NCBI GenBank assembly: GCA_000149265.1
Contig: CH002606.1
Location: 201,402 to 265,401, forward strand
Origin: Ciona savignyi
Lineage: Eukaryota; Chordata; Ascidiacea; Phlebobranchia; Cionidae
Direction: 5' to 3'
Length of the DNA: 64,000 nucleotides
The notes below the pieces were generated by a model. That model saw only the letters and a list, made by a program, of their open reading frames with translations. It did no database searches and was not told where the DNA came from. Positions 49,501 through 61,500 of this stretch are shown here, one piece after another. Numbering within the stretch: position 1 is the first letter of the stretch; every line of letters starts with the position of its first letter. The position numbers and the translations under genes were made by a program.

Positions 49501-52500
49501 ATATACAGTCCTGTATCCTGTTGGATTACGCGCTCTGTAAGAGCACCAACAGTTGCGCCTCGCAAGAGCATTGATGTAGCTCTTGTAGCTAGAGGACGCC
49601 ATAGTTTCAAAGGCTTGTGAAATGTCCCCAGTAAAATAGTTCAGACGTACAAACATAGACTTAGCTTGGTGTGTAGACAATCCACTTGCACTGTGATCAA
49701 TGGAAGCACCCTTCTTTCGTCTGACCAGCTGTGAAGTTGTAAGTAGACTCTGTAACTGATTCCAGGGTGCTGTTGTGGGAAGATTAGTTCAATTATGCCA
49801 ATGCAAATGCCTCTTTCCTTCCAGAACACTTAATTTAATCTGAGATAGTCCTGCGTGTTCAAACACGTATTGGAGATTCACCACTGTAGCGTTTTGGTTG
49901 TTTGTTTGGGTCTTTTGTTGCTACCTGTACTAATTTGTTACTCTCGCAATCCAGACTCCATCACGGAAGGTTCTTTTATTGTTGACCAAATGCAGATACA
50001 ATGAAACACGCATTCATGATTAATTCATTAAATGCGGGCACGACTTGATAAACACTAAACTTGGCTTCTCTGCATGTTTACTGCAGGAGCCATGGTTCTA
50101 AACTGTTTTTATATTAATTCATGTTTGCAAAACAAAGAGGCATGGCATTATGTGAGAGATATGAAGTCCAGGAAGTGTTTGACCTTGCGGCCGCGTTAAA
50201 GCGGTTTAACAACCGTGTGAAGGGGAAGTCACATGGAACTAAAGTTAACACGCGGTACATATTGAATAATGACAAAAACACGGAATTCCTACAGTCGAGT
50301 CACCGGAGCTATTTTAGTGTGTTGTAGAAGCTAGGCACGTTCCTTCAATTTGGTAGAACCAATTAATCCACAGGGTTCAGGCAATGTCTTGACGAAAAAT
50401 ACTACAAAATTAACTGTGTTTTAATATCTCCTGTATCGCCCACCCACGGTATTAAACTCAAGTCCCATCCTGCTCACCTCTAAAGTTTCTTGTTGATGTT
50501 CCTCAACCACCACAACCACTTCTTCCAAGTGAAACTTGGGCTTGAAACTTCGAAATGCATCCTGGAACCAACATAGCAAGTCTTCATGGTTGTCAAACTC
50601 CGGCACCAAAAACGCGATCCTTAAATATGTCTCTTGCTCTGCTTGCTCCAGTGAATTCTTCACCAACTGAAGAATCAGTTCTTTGTCGGGTTGTGCTCCG
50701 ATCTTACAAGTATAAACCTTGCAGTACATCAATTCATTGCTCAGGACTCTGGATTCCAGTATACCACTTGTTGTAACTGCCTGCAGATGTAAAATGGGAT
50801 GTTTTACTTTATTTAATTATTAAATTGATAAAAAGGTTAATTAATAGTTAATAAAAAGGTGAGTAGATAGTTTGAACACTTTTCTTTCTGTAAAACATTT
50901 GCAAAGCCAACCACAGTCACACATATTTGTAAACAAACAAAAATTCATTGGATACCTGAAGGTTGAAATTTGAAGGAATTCCAAGACTTGCTAGATCAGA
51001 TGTGACCTGGGCCACATCATCTCGAACCCAAGTCACAAGTACTCCAACCTAAAATAACATAATTTTAAACGATGTTTTTAAAATACAAATTAAAGTTAGA
51101 CAAATTGCTAAATAAATATTGTTATCAAAACACAATTAGACAGATCGCTGATTGTGAAATTTGTTAAAGATGTTGACCAATCTATGCAAAGATGTCAGGA
51201 TTAAATCGTTTTTGTTGTAACAAAGAACATCAAACTAACAGGACATGATAACATATTAAAGGTAGAATTGCTTCATGTTGTACTGCTCCTGTTAATAATT
51301 GATTAATTATATTAAAATAAAACCAAACACAAGTGGTGTTTGTTTAAGTAAGCAATTGCAGTCAATTTACAGATTAACTGTGGGCATGAGGTATATTATT
51401 GTGCACCCAAGCAAGCCATTTTACATTGCCTCAAACCAGTGGTATCTAATGAGTCGTCCAAATTGAAATTCATGTTTAATTATTATCTCCACACTGTAAT
51501 AGTTTCAACAACTTATCCAAGACTATACCGTGTATGACTGTGTATCTGAGCAAGCCACTTCACATTGAGTGTGGGCATTCAATATCTAAATACACACAAC
51601 AAACAAGATTTGTTAATTAAATTTACCCTTTGTTCTGCAGCTTTTCCAACTTCCACCCAGACTTTTAACTCATCTGGTAAAACGCCAGATCCACTGCGAA
51701 TGATATTTGTTTATATGTTTGTTGCCTTGAATCTGTTTCTACTTTGTTTCTACCAATTATGTTTCTACTTTGTTTCTTGAAACAAACCCCAAGTATTTAC
51801 ACTGGACTGACTTTTGTGTGCACAACAGTAAAAAGTTTGGGCATTTACTGCCATGTTTTAACTTATGTAGATTTGCCTTTTTATGCCTCCGTAACTTAAA
51901 ATAAATGTTCCATTTTTCTTTAATGAAATAAAGGAACAAAAGCAAACTAAAGTAAATTAATTCTTTACACTGGAATAAATTTTGTATACAATAGCATGTA
52001 AGCTTTGGACACAATGTTCTTTCCAACATAAATACACACTTAGATCGATACCATCGAACCGTACTCCCACACACTCGAAGGTTGTAGGATTGTGACTAGC
52101 TAATTAGTTGTGTCCTTTGGCAAGGTGGTGCAACGTTCATCACATTCTTTTCTGTTCATTCGTCCGACCGGTTAGTCTTGTGGTTTAGTGCGATGCCTTT
52201 CAACCGTAAGGTTGTAGGTTTAAAACAGGTCGCTAGCTAGTCGGTTGTGTCCTTGGGCCTGGCACTTAACGAACATTGCCTGAACCCAGCGGATTAATAG
52301 GTTCTACCTAATTGAAGGAACGTGTTTATCACACACAACACACTGCAATAGCTCTGGTAACCCGACGGTGGGTGCGAGGTGATCTGACGATTTTCCTGTG
52401 TGTTAACCCCCTTGGTTTTCCCATTCACGGGGATAAACGTGAATATCCTATTCTATTTTATCCTATTCATTACTTTATTGCCCTTAATTTGATGACGCAC

Positions 52501-55500
52501 CCATTAGCTAACCGGCCTTACACATTTGGACTTACACAGTGTAAAACGAACATGAGTTAAAACAGCAGGACCTCACATATACACAAAGTCTCACCCAATT
52601 TAGTAGAACACATTAATCGTCTGGCTTCAGGCAATGTCAGTAAAGTGACTTGCCCAAGGACACAATTGACTAGCTAGCGACCACTTTTGCACCTGCAACC
52701 TTTCGATTAAAAGGCGACGCACTAAACGGCTAGACTAACCGGTCGGACTAGTATATATATACAAAGTCTCACCCATATTTGACGAAAAATTTATCTTCCA
52801 AGAGTTGAGCAGCAGAAGGTCTTCTCTTTACATCATAATCCACCATTCTGTTTAGTTTAGTTTGTTGATTGTTTTTGCCTTAGTGTTTAGCAGAATATGA
52901 AACAAATCATACAATAGAAACAGGAAATAATCGCAAAACGAAATGTCTTTAAACTTATTAAAGTATATATAAGTGACTTGCTCAGGTGCACAGTAAGACA
53001 CCTCATACCCACAGTCAAGCATAGTAACACACATCATACCCACAGTTGATCACAGTAATACACCTCATGCTCATAGTTGAGTTTAGTTAAGGAGCTATTA
53101 CATTGGAGATATGACTTCCAATTACATTACAGTACATTAATATGGATGGGTCCACAGTAGCTACCGGGACCAGGAATTTAGGCCATGGAAGGCCCATTAC
53201 TCCAGCGCCCCAGGCAAACATGGATCCGGGATATAGCGATCAAGACGGCCAGTGTCCTGAAGAAAGCTGACTAAATACTTGACCGGGATAGATGCGAGAT
53301 CATCAGATTTAAAAACTCCAAAATTTCTCCATCTGGTTACAGCAAATGCCTGGTCTTGTCTTGTTCTTGGCTGAAGGGACAGGTTGCACATGGTGTGCGC
53401 ATGAGGATGGATTGGTGCTTAGCCAAATTAGCACGACCAGTGATGATCTGAAGAACAGATCGCAAGGATAGGCCTTGTCCAAGAAACTCCATCGTCTGAC
53501 GACAGCCACAGTGTTGTCTCCATTCTTCAGCATGTTTTCGGCTCATCCACGCCTCCAATTATGTCCGGACAGAGCAGACAGGAATACAGAGGGATGGTTC
53601 TGGACCGATAAAGGCAGTGCTGGATGTGTCACGAGCCAACTCAGCTTGTCAGCTTGATCATTGCCATCAAAGTTGAAGTGGCCTGGAATCCAGCAAAGTT
53701 CCACAATATTAAGCCCTCGAAGATTATGATGAAGGTACCATGTCTCTCGCATCAAGGGGTTATGTATCTTTATAGCAAGGGGTTATGTAAGCTCAATAGA
53801 GCCTTCAGAGCAGCTTGACTATCACTGTGAATGGTGATGTACATTTTTGCAGTGTTCCAAGAGTGCAGAATCCTTGCAGCATGTTATATTGCAAGGATCT
53901 CTGTCTTAAAAACTGAGGGGAAGCTTCCAAGTGGAAAGCTGAATGACTTTTAATTAGGACAAATTATTAGATAACACTGGATTGCAGCAATATAAAGTAT
54001 CATTCTCACCATCAGGTTACCAGAGCTATTTCGGTTTGTTGTTTATGATTAAGACACTTCTATAGTTTTTTTAACTGTGTAATTTAATTTGTTTGCAAAC
54101 TCATTTACATGGAAATGATAACAGAAAAAAGGAAAAAAAAATTGTTGCTTACTTTTTAAAAAGTTCATTGTATCTTTGTTCATTAAGGGTTGGTAGTTCT
54201 TCTTCATTGCCAAGTCTAAAGATATAAGGCAATATTTCCTTTGCACCAGAGCCACATATAAGTTCAAGAGTAAACAGCTCATAAAATACACAGCCCAATG
54301 ACCTGTGGAAATGAGAATTATTTATTTAAATGAAAATTAAAATAGGATGTTCATGTTTATCCCCTGAATTAGAAAAGCAAGGGGGTTAACACACGAGCAA
54401 TCGTCAGATTACCTGACACCCACTGTCGGGTTACCGGAGCTATTGCAGTGTGTTGCGCATGAGACTCAGTTTTAGTCCATACAAGCTTACTAGACTTACC
54501 AATTACCACTGTATGATTTTAGATAAAAAGTTAATAAAAACACCAAACAACTGACCATATATCAGATTTCGAGTTGAATTTATTTCTCAAAATCTCTGGA
54601 CTCATGTATGCCCATGTCCCAACTGGGGCACTGTGGCAAGTAGATTGCAATAGCTGTTTGGAAAGTCCAAAATCTGCCAGTTTTACATTGTCGCCAACCA
54701 GCAGAATATTGGCTGGCTTGAGGTCTCTATGAAGTACTTTCCTGGAAACGAAAAGTTTTAGGTATATTGGTGTGTGTCAGCGTGTGTGTTTGGTTCATCC
54801 ATTTATATCTATTTGGATGTGAAGAAAGACTGTTTGCATAAATATCATAAAACATGTCATGCCAGTCGACTTGCTGGAGCTATTACAGTGTGTGGATGGT
54901 TAGTTTATTTGTATCCTCGTGGGTGGGAAAACAGGCTTTATAAATGGGTATTGTAAGACACTCAAGTTGCTGGAGCGTGCATGGGTGGTTTTTAGTAACC
55001 CAATTGGTAGTTAGCCAGGTGTGTAGATAATTGGAATTATCTTCTACTAATATTATTAAAAAATAATTAACATGACAAAAAATAAATAAAGCAACTCAGG
55101 TAGTAGAAGAAAATAGCAATAACAAACTCATTTCCACCTTGAATGGATATACTGCAAAGCATCTAACATTTGATACGTCCATCTTATGATTTTATTTGGT
55201 TTTATTCGCCCATTTTCACTTTTAACCTTTCGTATTTTGGTTCCCAAGTCTCCATTCTGTTCAATTAATAATTTCAGTTACCCATGCGAGTTAACCAGAA
55301 TACCATTGGTTGATGGTAAAAATATGCACTGTAATTGATATAAAGCATCTGGTTATTTGACAGGCAGTGTATGGTTTAGTGATTAAGGACAAGGTCATGA
55401 CAAGAGAGGTGCTGGTATCAATCTTCACCCTTGCCACTTTTTATGCAATTATATTGTTGAGTGACGCATTAAATGGATGTTGCTATGATCTAATTCAACT

Positions 55501-56263
55501 AGATTCAATATGAAGTTAATGTTATCTTACACTTGCAAATAAAATAAGCATTCTACCCAATCCAATAATATTTTGATAATTAATACAACATACCTCGCAA
55601 TATTCAAGCACAATCCAAAATAATCCTTCAATGAAAAAACTCTCAAAGAGTCTGACTATGTTTGCATGGTTCAAGCTTGATAGCAAAACTGCTTCGATTT
55701 TTACAGAATCCTTTGGTGCTAGTTTAACTTTTTTCAAAGCAACCCTAATAAAAAAGTTGATTTTTATTTCTTAGTATTTACAGAATTTCAGAAAACTCTT
55801 GGTTATGCCATATTAAGGACCATTTAAGGATAACTTAGAATTTGATTAAACTATCCCAACAATTCTTATATCTGAGGGTATGAAGCAACAGACGTTGTTA
55901 TAAAATACACCGTGTAGTTAGCGAATCTAATGTGAAGTGTTGATTATCATAAAAGCATTGGTATATTTTATAACATCCACTACGTTTAAGTAACATTTGA
56001 CTAATAAGCACAATAAATTCAACTTTATATTACTTTGTTCTACCAGTAGAGTTAACCAGCCAGTCAGTTATATTTGTAATGATTTCTTAAAATACTCACT
56101 TTTTATTCGTATCTTTTTCTACTGCAAGATATGCAAGTCCAAATGAACCACTTCCCAACTTTTTCTTAATCTCGTAGCGGTTATTAATTATTCTTCCACA
56201 AACATCCTCATCATTTTCAAAATCAGGGGGTAATGGTTGCAATTCCAAATTGGCACCAGCCAT
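46584..56263 (-). CDS. NEK-like kinase joined to a degenerate macro-like region and a macrodomain (623 codons, 12 exons)
   Basis: Exons in order: 56263-56100, 55744-55594, 55256-55138, 54741-54556, 54302-54153, 52847-52773, 51693-51627, 51048-50956, 50780-50478, 48553-48418, 47992-47750 and 46768-46584. Every border is AG/GT and all phases agree; they sum to 1872 nt. Kinase (about 30-280): GSGSFG loop 37-42, VALK Lys59, likely helix-C Glu72, HRDLKPAN 149-156, DFG 168-170, GTWAYMSPE 186-194; nearest in style to NIMA-related kinases. Residues ~290-430 look like a worn macro fold (YLRIAFLVPE, LEEVVVVV). Residues ~452-603 are a macrodomain (LEVRVLRGDIT, GFVNSC, RSLAIPAIGTGNLGY) that would bind ADP-ribose, though the glycine-rich GGGVA-type loop is lost. 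The kinase exon may also end at TGA 52771-52769, since the donor GG|GTGAGA overlaps that stop. The fusion is inferred from splicing, not proven. Confidence 0.65.
46870..47165 (+). mobile_element. tRNA-derived SINE, diverged
   Basis: Degenerate head, then ccttgggcaaggcacttaac, ggttctaccaatttaaagc, cggtgggcacgaggtgatct and a tail of repeated ttcta. Confidence 0.8.
47510..47735 (+). mobile_element. Degenerate SINE
   Basis: Pieces such as gttgtgtccttggacaag, tagtgggttctaacaaa and aataacccgacggtgg. It ends just before the macrodomain exon at 47750. Confidence 0.65.
48662..50395 (-). mobile_element. SINE split by the LTR element
   Basis: Left part 48662-48753 (tail to caccgtcg) and right part 50294-50395 (gtcgagtcaccggagctatt to aatccacagggttcaggc) form one reverse-strand SINE. 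The LTR element interrupts it inside the accgtcgggttaccgg block. Confidence 0.85.
48754..50293 (-). mobile_element. Non-autonomous LTR retrotransposon (1.54 kb, TRIM-like)
   Basis: Two 409-bp direct repeats (48754-49162 and 49885-50293) start TGTAG and end CTACA and differ at only a few positions. The 4-bp target repeat GTCG flanks the element (48750-48753, 50294-50297). On the - strand a purine-rich tract (GGGGAAGGCAAGGTG) abuts the 48754-49162 LTR, and a TGGTGAATCTCC stretch, a possible primer-binding site, abuts the other, so I orient it on the - strand. The 722-bp interior is too short for gag-pol and has no recognised domain. A 57-codon + strand frame inside each LTR (AKQRGMALCERYEVQEVFDL) is simply duplicated with it. 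It lies in the intron between kinase-macro exons 9 and 10. Confidence 0.8.
52165..52470 (+). mobile_element. tRNA-derived SINE, full length
   Basis: Head cttgtggtttagtgcgatgc, gtcgctagctagtcggttgt, cctgaacccagcggattaat, taacccgacggtgggtgc and tail atatcctattctatttta. Confidence 0.85.
52590..52748 (-). mobile_element. SINE 5' half
   Basis: Reverse-strand copy covering aatttagtagaacacatta to the head (aaacggctagactaaccggt). It sits directly after the last kinase exon of the - strand gene and may explain why that gene's reading past the kinase differs from the + copy. Confidence 0.8.
53110..53960 (-). mobile_element. Truncated LINE (RNase H and C-terminal part of ORF2)
   Basis: On the - strand, pieces read VFKTEILAI, ITIHSDSQAALKALLS, ELCWIPGHFNFDGNDQADKL and SFLQDTGRLDRYIPDPC. 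This is the RNase H domain order (TEI, SDSQ, WIPGH-GN-AD) of I/Jockey-type non-LTR elements, ending with a short 3' UTR and tacattac-like tail. Stops and frame changes show it is dead. It lies in the intron between kinase exons 5 and 6 of the - strand gene and is absent from the matching + strand intron. Confidence 0.8.
54340..54465 (-). mobile_element. SINE 3' half shared with the + arm
   Basis: The 3' junction (cctattttaattttc, then taaataattct before the next exon) is the same as at 60755 in the other arm. The insertion therefore predates the inverted duplication; the 5' part has been lost here. Confidence 0.75.
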
Positions 56264-56330
56264 TTCTACTTTAAATGAAGTTGAACTAAAATATAGTTTT
56301 AAAAATTTCAATGAACAAGACTAAAGGAAA

Positions 56331-58499
56331 TATTAAAGGGAAGAAAATAATCAACACTAAAAGGAGGGAAAGAGGGAAGGAGAGATACTGCTCACTAAAA
56401 CTATGAAAAATAATTTTAATCCTGGCCTAAACACTAATTTAGACCCCAGAACTACCCTTAATTCGAACCCCATGTTTTAAACTAAATCTAATGTCATAAT
56501 CTTCATTTTGAGTGTGCAATTTACCGCTTTTCTTCTTTCAGTTTTCCCCAAGTATATTAACTTCAAAACCCATAGAACTTATTCTAATTCAGCGGCAGAA
56601 CTAACCCTAAATCCATTAGGGTTTGGGTTTCAAGCGCTCCTGTAGTAATTTGACGGGAAAACTAAAAGTAGGGGAAGGAGGGAAACTGCACACTAAAATA
56701 AAGATTAGGGTATCAGAGTTAGTTTTAAAGTTATTGGTTGGAGTTAGGGTTAGTTCTGGGGTTGAGATTAGTGTTTAGGGCAAGGTTTAAATTGGTTTCT
56801 GTAATTTTAAGTGCAGTTTAGTTTTGCTCAGAATTAGTGTCACTCAAATCCAACTAATAACAGTGACCCCAATGTCCTAATTTCTAATTCAGTAAACAAC
56901 TTTTCTCTTTCCCTCTTTTAGTTTTATAAAAGACATGGCCATTCATACGTTTGTATTGCAATATTATCACATATCATGACCATTTAACCTTTTTGTTTTA
57001 TTTATTGGTTCCTTCTTGAATTTTATGTCGCTGTATATATAAACTATATCAGTATTAAGTGTTATTATTATCGTGTTTCTGCTTTTTGTAAATGCTTTCT
57101 TGTGTTAAACGCTACATAAGGTCAAACACTAAAATAAATGAATATCATTAGTTGATAAAACAAAGGTAAACAAAGTAGGGGGTTCACCGTTAGTCAAATC
57201 CCCTTGTTTATCTTGGGATATATAGAAATAAGATTTGGTTTTGTTGGCATTTTTTTGTTTTCACTGCGCAAAAAAGAAAAATTTAATAGATTCTCTATGG
57301 TATACCTAAAATATTTTACATAATTTTAAAAACGTCTGAATATAAAACGTAATCTTAAACAAACTAAACTATTATAATACGTAATTTTAACTAAACTAGA
57401 TCGGTCGCGTGGTTGAATGTGTTATTGATTCAAATACAGAATTTCATTTATTGACGGACTGTTTAAAATTACTTAAAAATCATCTGAAATTACAAAGACA
57501 AAAAGAATCTTCTGACGTAAAACTTTATTTGTTAGGGGAGTTTGAATGTGGAATGAGAAACAACAAAAAGGGGAACTATAATTTGGGAAATCCCCTACTT
57601 GTTTTTATTCCGTTTTATTCATGACAGTCATTAAAGCAAAATAAAGACAAAAATACTAGATTAAGGCCAGTGGTATGCCCACTTTTTCAATCAGTCCAAA
57701 ATTATTTTATTCTTAGACTTGTGGACCAAGTGATCGAGCCGCCACTCAAATGTATACTGTTGGAAAAAAAACTTAAAAATACCGTACAATACGGGTTAAA
57801 ACAAGAAAGCACTATTGCAAAGCTACGTTTATGATATATGCAGATATGTATATAATTATGTTACCCCAATATTTAGTTTTGCAACATGTTGATAACATCT
57901 GGCGGGCCATAATAAGCGGGCTGTAGTTTGCCCATGTCTGGTCTAGGCCATTGATGTATAGGTATAGCCCGCAAATAAATAAATATAAGCCCAAGTTACT
58001 TGGTCAGTTTGTGTGTAGTAGCCTTTGTCGAAGGTTGCAAGTTCACCCAAAATTTAACACTGTTAGTCCGGCCGGTTAGTCCGGCGGTTAAGTGCGTTAC
58101 CTTTAAGTCGAAAGGTTGCAGGTTCGAAACTGGTCGCTATCAAGTCGATTGTCTTCTTGGGCAAGGCACTTTACGGACATTGCCCGGACCTAGCGGATTA
58201 ATTCTACCAAATTGAAGAAACGTGTGAATCATATACAACAGACTGCAATAGCTTCGGTGGACGCGAGGAGATCTGACGATTTTTTTTAATGTTTGGCGGT
58301 ATAGTGAGAATTAAAAATTAAACAATAACAACCAAAAAATCACTGTATAGTATTGTGAAAAATAGGCTTACATTATTTTCGTGGGCCTCTTGAAAGTGTT
58401 TCACGGACCATAAAGAGTCTCTGGACCCCTTTTTGGTAACCACTGTTCTAGTTGAGGTTAACAGTTTATTTCCATTTCTCTTTCTTTTACTTTAGTGTT
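56331..58499. other. Spacer between the inverted arms
   Basis: About 2.2 kb holding the two divergent gene starts. It contains MITE-like repeats with the ttagggttagttctgggg core (about 56390-56600 reversed and 56640-56830), a SINE (58063-58290, +) and a hAT-end-like stretch near 58380-58455 (tttttggtaaccactg). An open frame at 57409-57624 has no recognisable domain. No gene is supported. Confidence 0.6.
58063..58290 (+). mobile_element. tRNA-derived SINE, 3' truncated
   Basis: Head tagtccggcggttaagtgcg, B-box ggttgcaggttcgaaactgg (close to consensus), cttgggcaaggcactttacg and gcgaggagatctgacgat. The tail is missing. Confidence 0.85.
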
Positions 58500-58552
58500 A
58501 TCACTTAAAATGTTTAAAACTAAATTTTAGTTTAATATATTTCAAAGTAGAA

Positions 58553-61500
58553 ATGGCTGGTGCCAATTTGGAATTGCAACCATTACCCCCTGATTTTGAA
58601 AATGATGAGGATGTTTGTGGAAGAATAATTAATAACCGCTACGAGATTAAGAAAAAGTTGGGAAGTGGTTCATTTGGACTTGCATATCTTGCAGTAGAAA
58701 AAGATACGAATAAAAAGTAAGTATTTTAAGAAATCATTACAAATATATTGACTGGCTGGTTAACTCTACTGGTACAACAAAGTAATAGAAAGTTGAATTC
58801 ACTGTGCTTATTAGTCAAATGTTACTTAAACGTAGTGGATGTTATAAAATATACCAAAACTTGTATGAAAATCAACACTTTGCATTACATTCGCTAACTA
58901 CATGGTGTATTTTATAACAACGTCTTTTGCTTCATACCCTCAAATATAAGAATATCCTAATGCTTGGTAGGATAGTATACCAAAATTCCAATTTATCTCT
59001 AAATGGTTTATATGGCATATCTTAAAGTCTTCTGAAATTCTGTAAATACTAAGAAATAAAAATCAACTTTTTTATTAGGGTTGCTTTGAAAAAAGTTAAA
59101 CTTGCACCAAAGGGTTCTGTAAAAATCGAAGCAGTTTTGCTATCAAGCTTGAACCATGCAAACATAGTCAGACTCTTTGAGAGTTTTTTCATTGAAGGAT
59201 TATTTTGGATTGTGCTTGAATATTGCGAGGTATGTTGTATTGGTTATCAAAATATTATTGGATTGGGTAGAATGCTTATTTTATTTGCAAGTGTAAAATA
59301 AAATTAATTTTATATTGGATCAAGGCACCACTCATTTAATATGTCACCCAAGAATATAATTACATAAAAAGTGACAAGGGTGTAGATTGAACCCAGCACC
59401 TCTCTTGTCATGACCTATGTTCCTAACCACTAAACCACTTACTGCCTGTCAAATAAGGAAGGTCTTCATTTCAATTACATTTCATATTTTTACCATCTAC
59501 AAATTTTAATTCTGGTTAACTCAACTGAAATTATTATTTGGTGGGTAACTGTATTATTTGTATTATTTAAACAGAATGGAGACTTGGGAACCAAAATACA
59601 AAAGGTTAAAAGTGAAAATGGGCGAATAAAACCAAATAAAATCATCAGATGGACGTATCAAATGTTGGATGCTTTGCAGTACATGCATTCGAGGTGGGAA
59701 TGGGTTTGTTATTGATATTTTACCATCATAAAGTTTTTACCTGTGGATATTTCCGTCCACATATTGCAAAGCTCTAGCAATTTGACTGTCAGGTGTCTTA
59801 CGATACCCATGGATAAGGCCTGGCTTCCCATCCACAAGGATATAAATGAACCAAACATCCACACAATGTAATAGCTCCAGCAACTTAACTGTGGGCATGA
59901 GTTGTGTTACGATACCCCTGGATAAATTATGGATTCCCACCAACGAGGATATAAATGAACCGACTATCCACACACTTTAAAAGCTTCAGCAACTCTACTG
60001 TGTGCAAGGGGTGTCTTATGACCCGTAGATAAAGCAGGGCTTCCCACCCACGAGGATAAAAATGAACTAACCGTCCACACACTATAATAATAGCAACTCA
60101 ACTGAGGTCAGAATGTCTCTGACGATATCTATGCAAAAAGTCTTTCTTCACATCCAAATAAATATAAATGGATGAACCAAACACACAGGCTGACCCACAC
60201 CAATAAACCTAAAAAGTTTTCGTTTCCAGAAGTACTACATAGAGACCTTAAGCCAGCCAATATTCTGTTGGTCGGGGACATTGTAAAACTGGCAGATTTT
60301 GGAGTTTCCAAGCAGCTATTGCTTTCAACTTGCCATAGTGCCCCAGCTGGGACATGGGCATACATGAGTCCAGAGATGTTTGAAGAAAATTACAACTCGA
60401 AATCAGATATATGGTCAGTCGTTTGGTATTTTTGTTAACTTTTTGTGCTGAAATCACCAAAAAAGTCAATCTACTATTCTGACCGACCGTTTAGCCTGGT
60501 GGATTAATGCGTCGCCTTTCAGCCAAAGGGTTGCAGATTCGAAACTTGTCGCTAGCTAGTCAGTTGTGTTCTTTGGCAAGATACTTAGTGGTAATTTCCT
60601 GAACTCAGTGTTATAATGGGTTTTACCAAATTAAAGGAACGACTCAATCATGTACAATCATGTTACCTGATAGTGAGTGCGAGGTAATCTAACAAATACC
60701 CATGTGATAATACCTTTTCCCATTTAATGGGAAAATAAACATTAATATCCTATTTTAATTTTCTTTTTAATTAAATAAATAAATAATTCTTATTTTCTTA
60801 GGTCATTGGGCTGTGTGTTTTATGAGCTGTTTACTTTGGAACTTATATGTGGACCTGGTGCTGCAAAATTGATGCCTCATGTTCGAAAACTTGGCAATGA
60901 AGAAGAACTACCAAATCATAATGAACAAAGATACAATGAAATCTTTAAAAAGTAAGCAACATTTTTTAAACATTTTTCCGTTCTTATTGCATGTAAATAA
61001 TTTTGCCAGCGAATTAAATTAAACAGTAACTGTAGAAGTGTCTCAATCATATACAACTAACCAAAAAATGCTTCAGTAACCTGATTGTGAGAATGATACT
61101 TTACATTGCTCCAACCCAGGGATATCTAATGACTCGTCTAAGTTGAAAGTCATGTCTGATTAGTCCACATACTGTAATAGATCCAGCAGCTGGACTGTGG
61201 GCATGAGGTTTTTTACAAAACCCATTGATGATAGCCTGGCTTTTTACCCATGATGATATAAAGGAATTTTTCCAACCAAACATAGCTAAGTTATATGATT
61301 GTCACAATGAATTGATTTGAATTTTGAACCATTTTGTTTTCAAATTATTGTAATTATGCTTAGGTTTGGTGGCCTCATAGGTTATATTGAATATATATAT
61401 AATTGTTTGATGAATTTAACAACCATAAATTTTGTCATGTTTTTCTGTCCCTTTATTATGATTTGTTTCACTATTTTAATACAAAAAATTGAATAAACTA

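Larger units (their letters stand above)
50950..56330 (-). repeat. Left arm of a large inverted duplication
   Basis: Exons and introns of the kinase-macro gene on the - strand match 58500-64000 read on the + strand, in the same order. The arm includes at least 51780-52080, which pairs with 62570-62900 non-coding sequence. It carries a LINE and SINEs not found in the right arm. Confidence 0.9.

Noticed and set aside
57409..57624. 71-codon frame in the spacer of the inverted duplication
   Set aside because: No recognisable domain and no conservation partner in the window.
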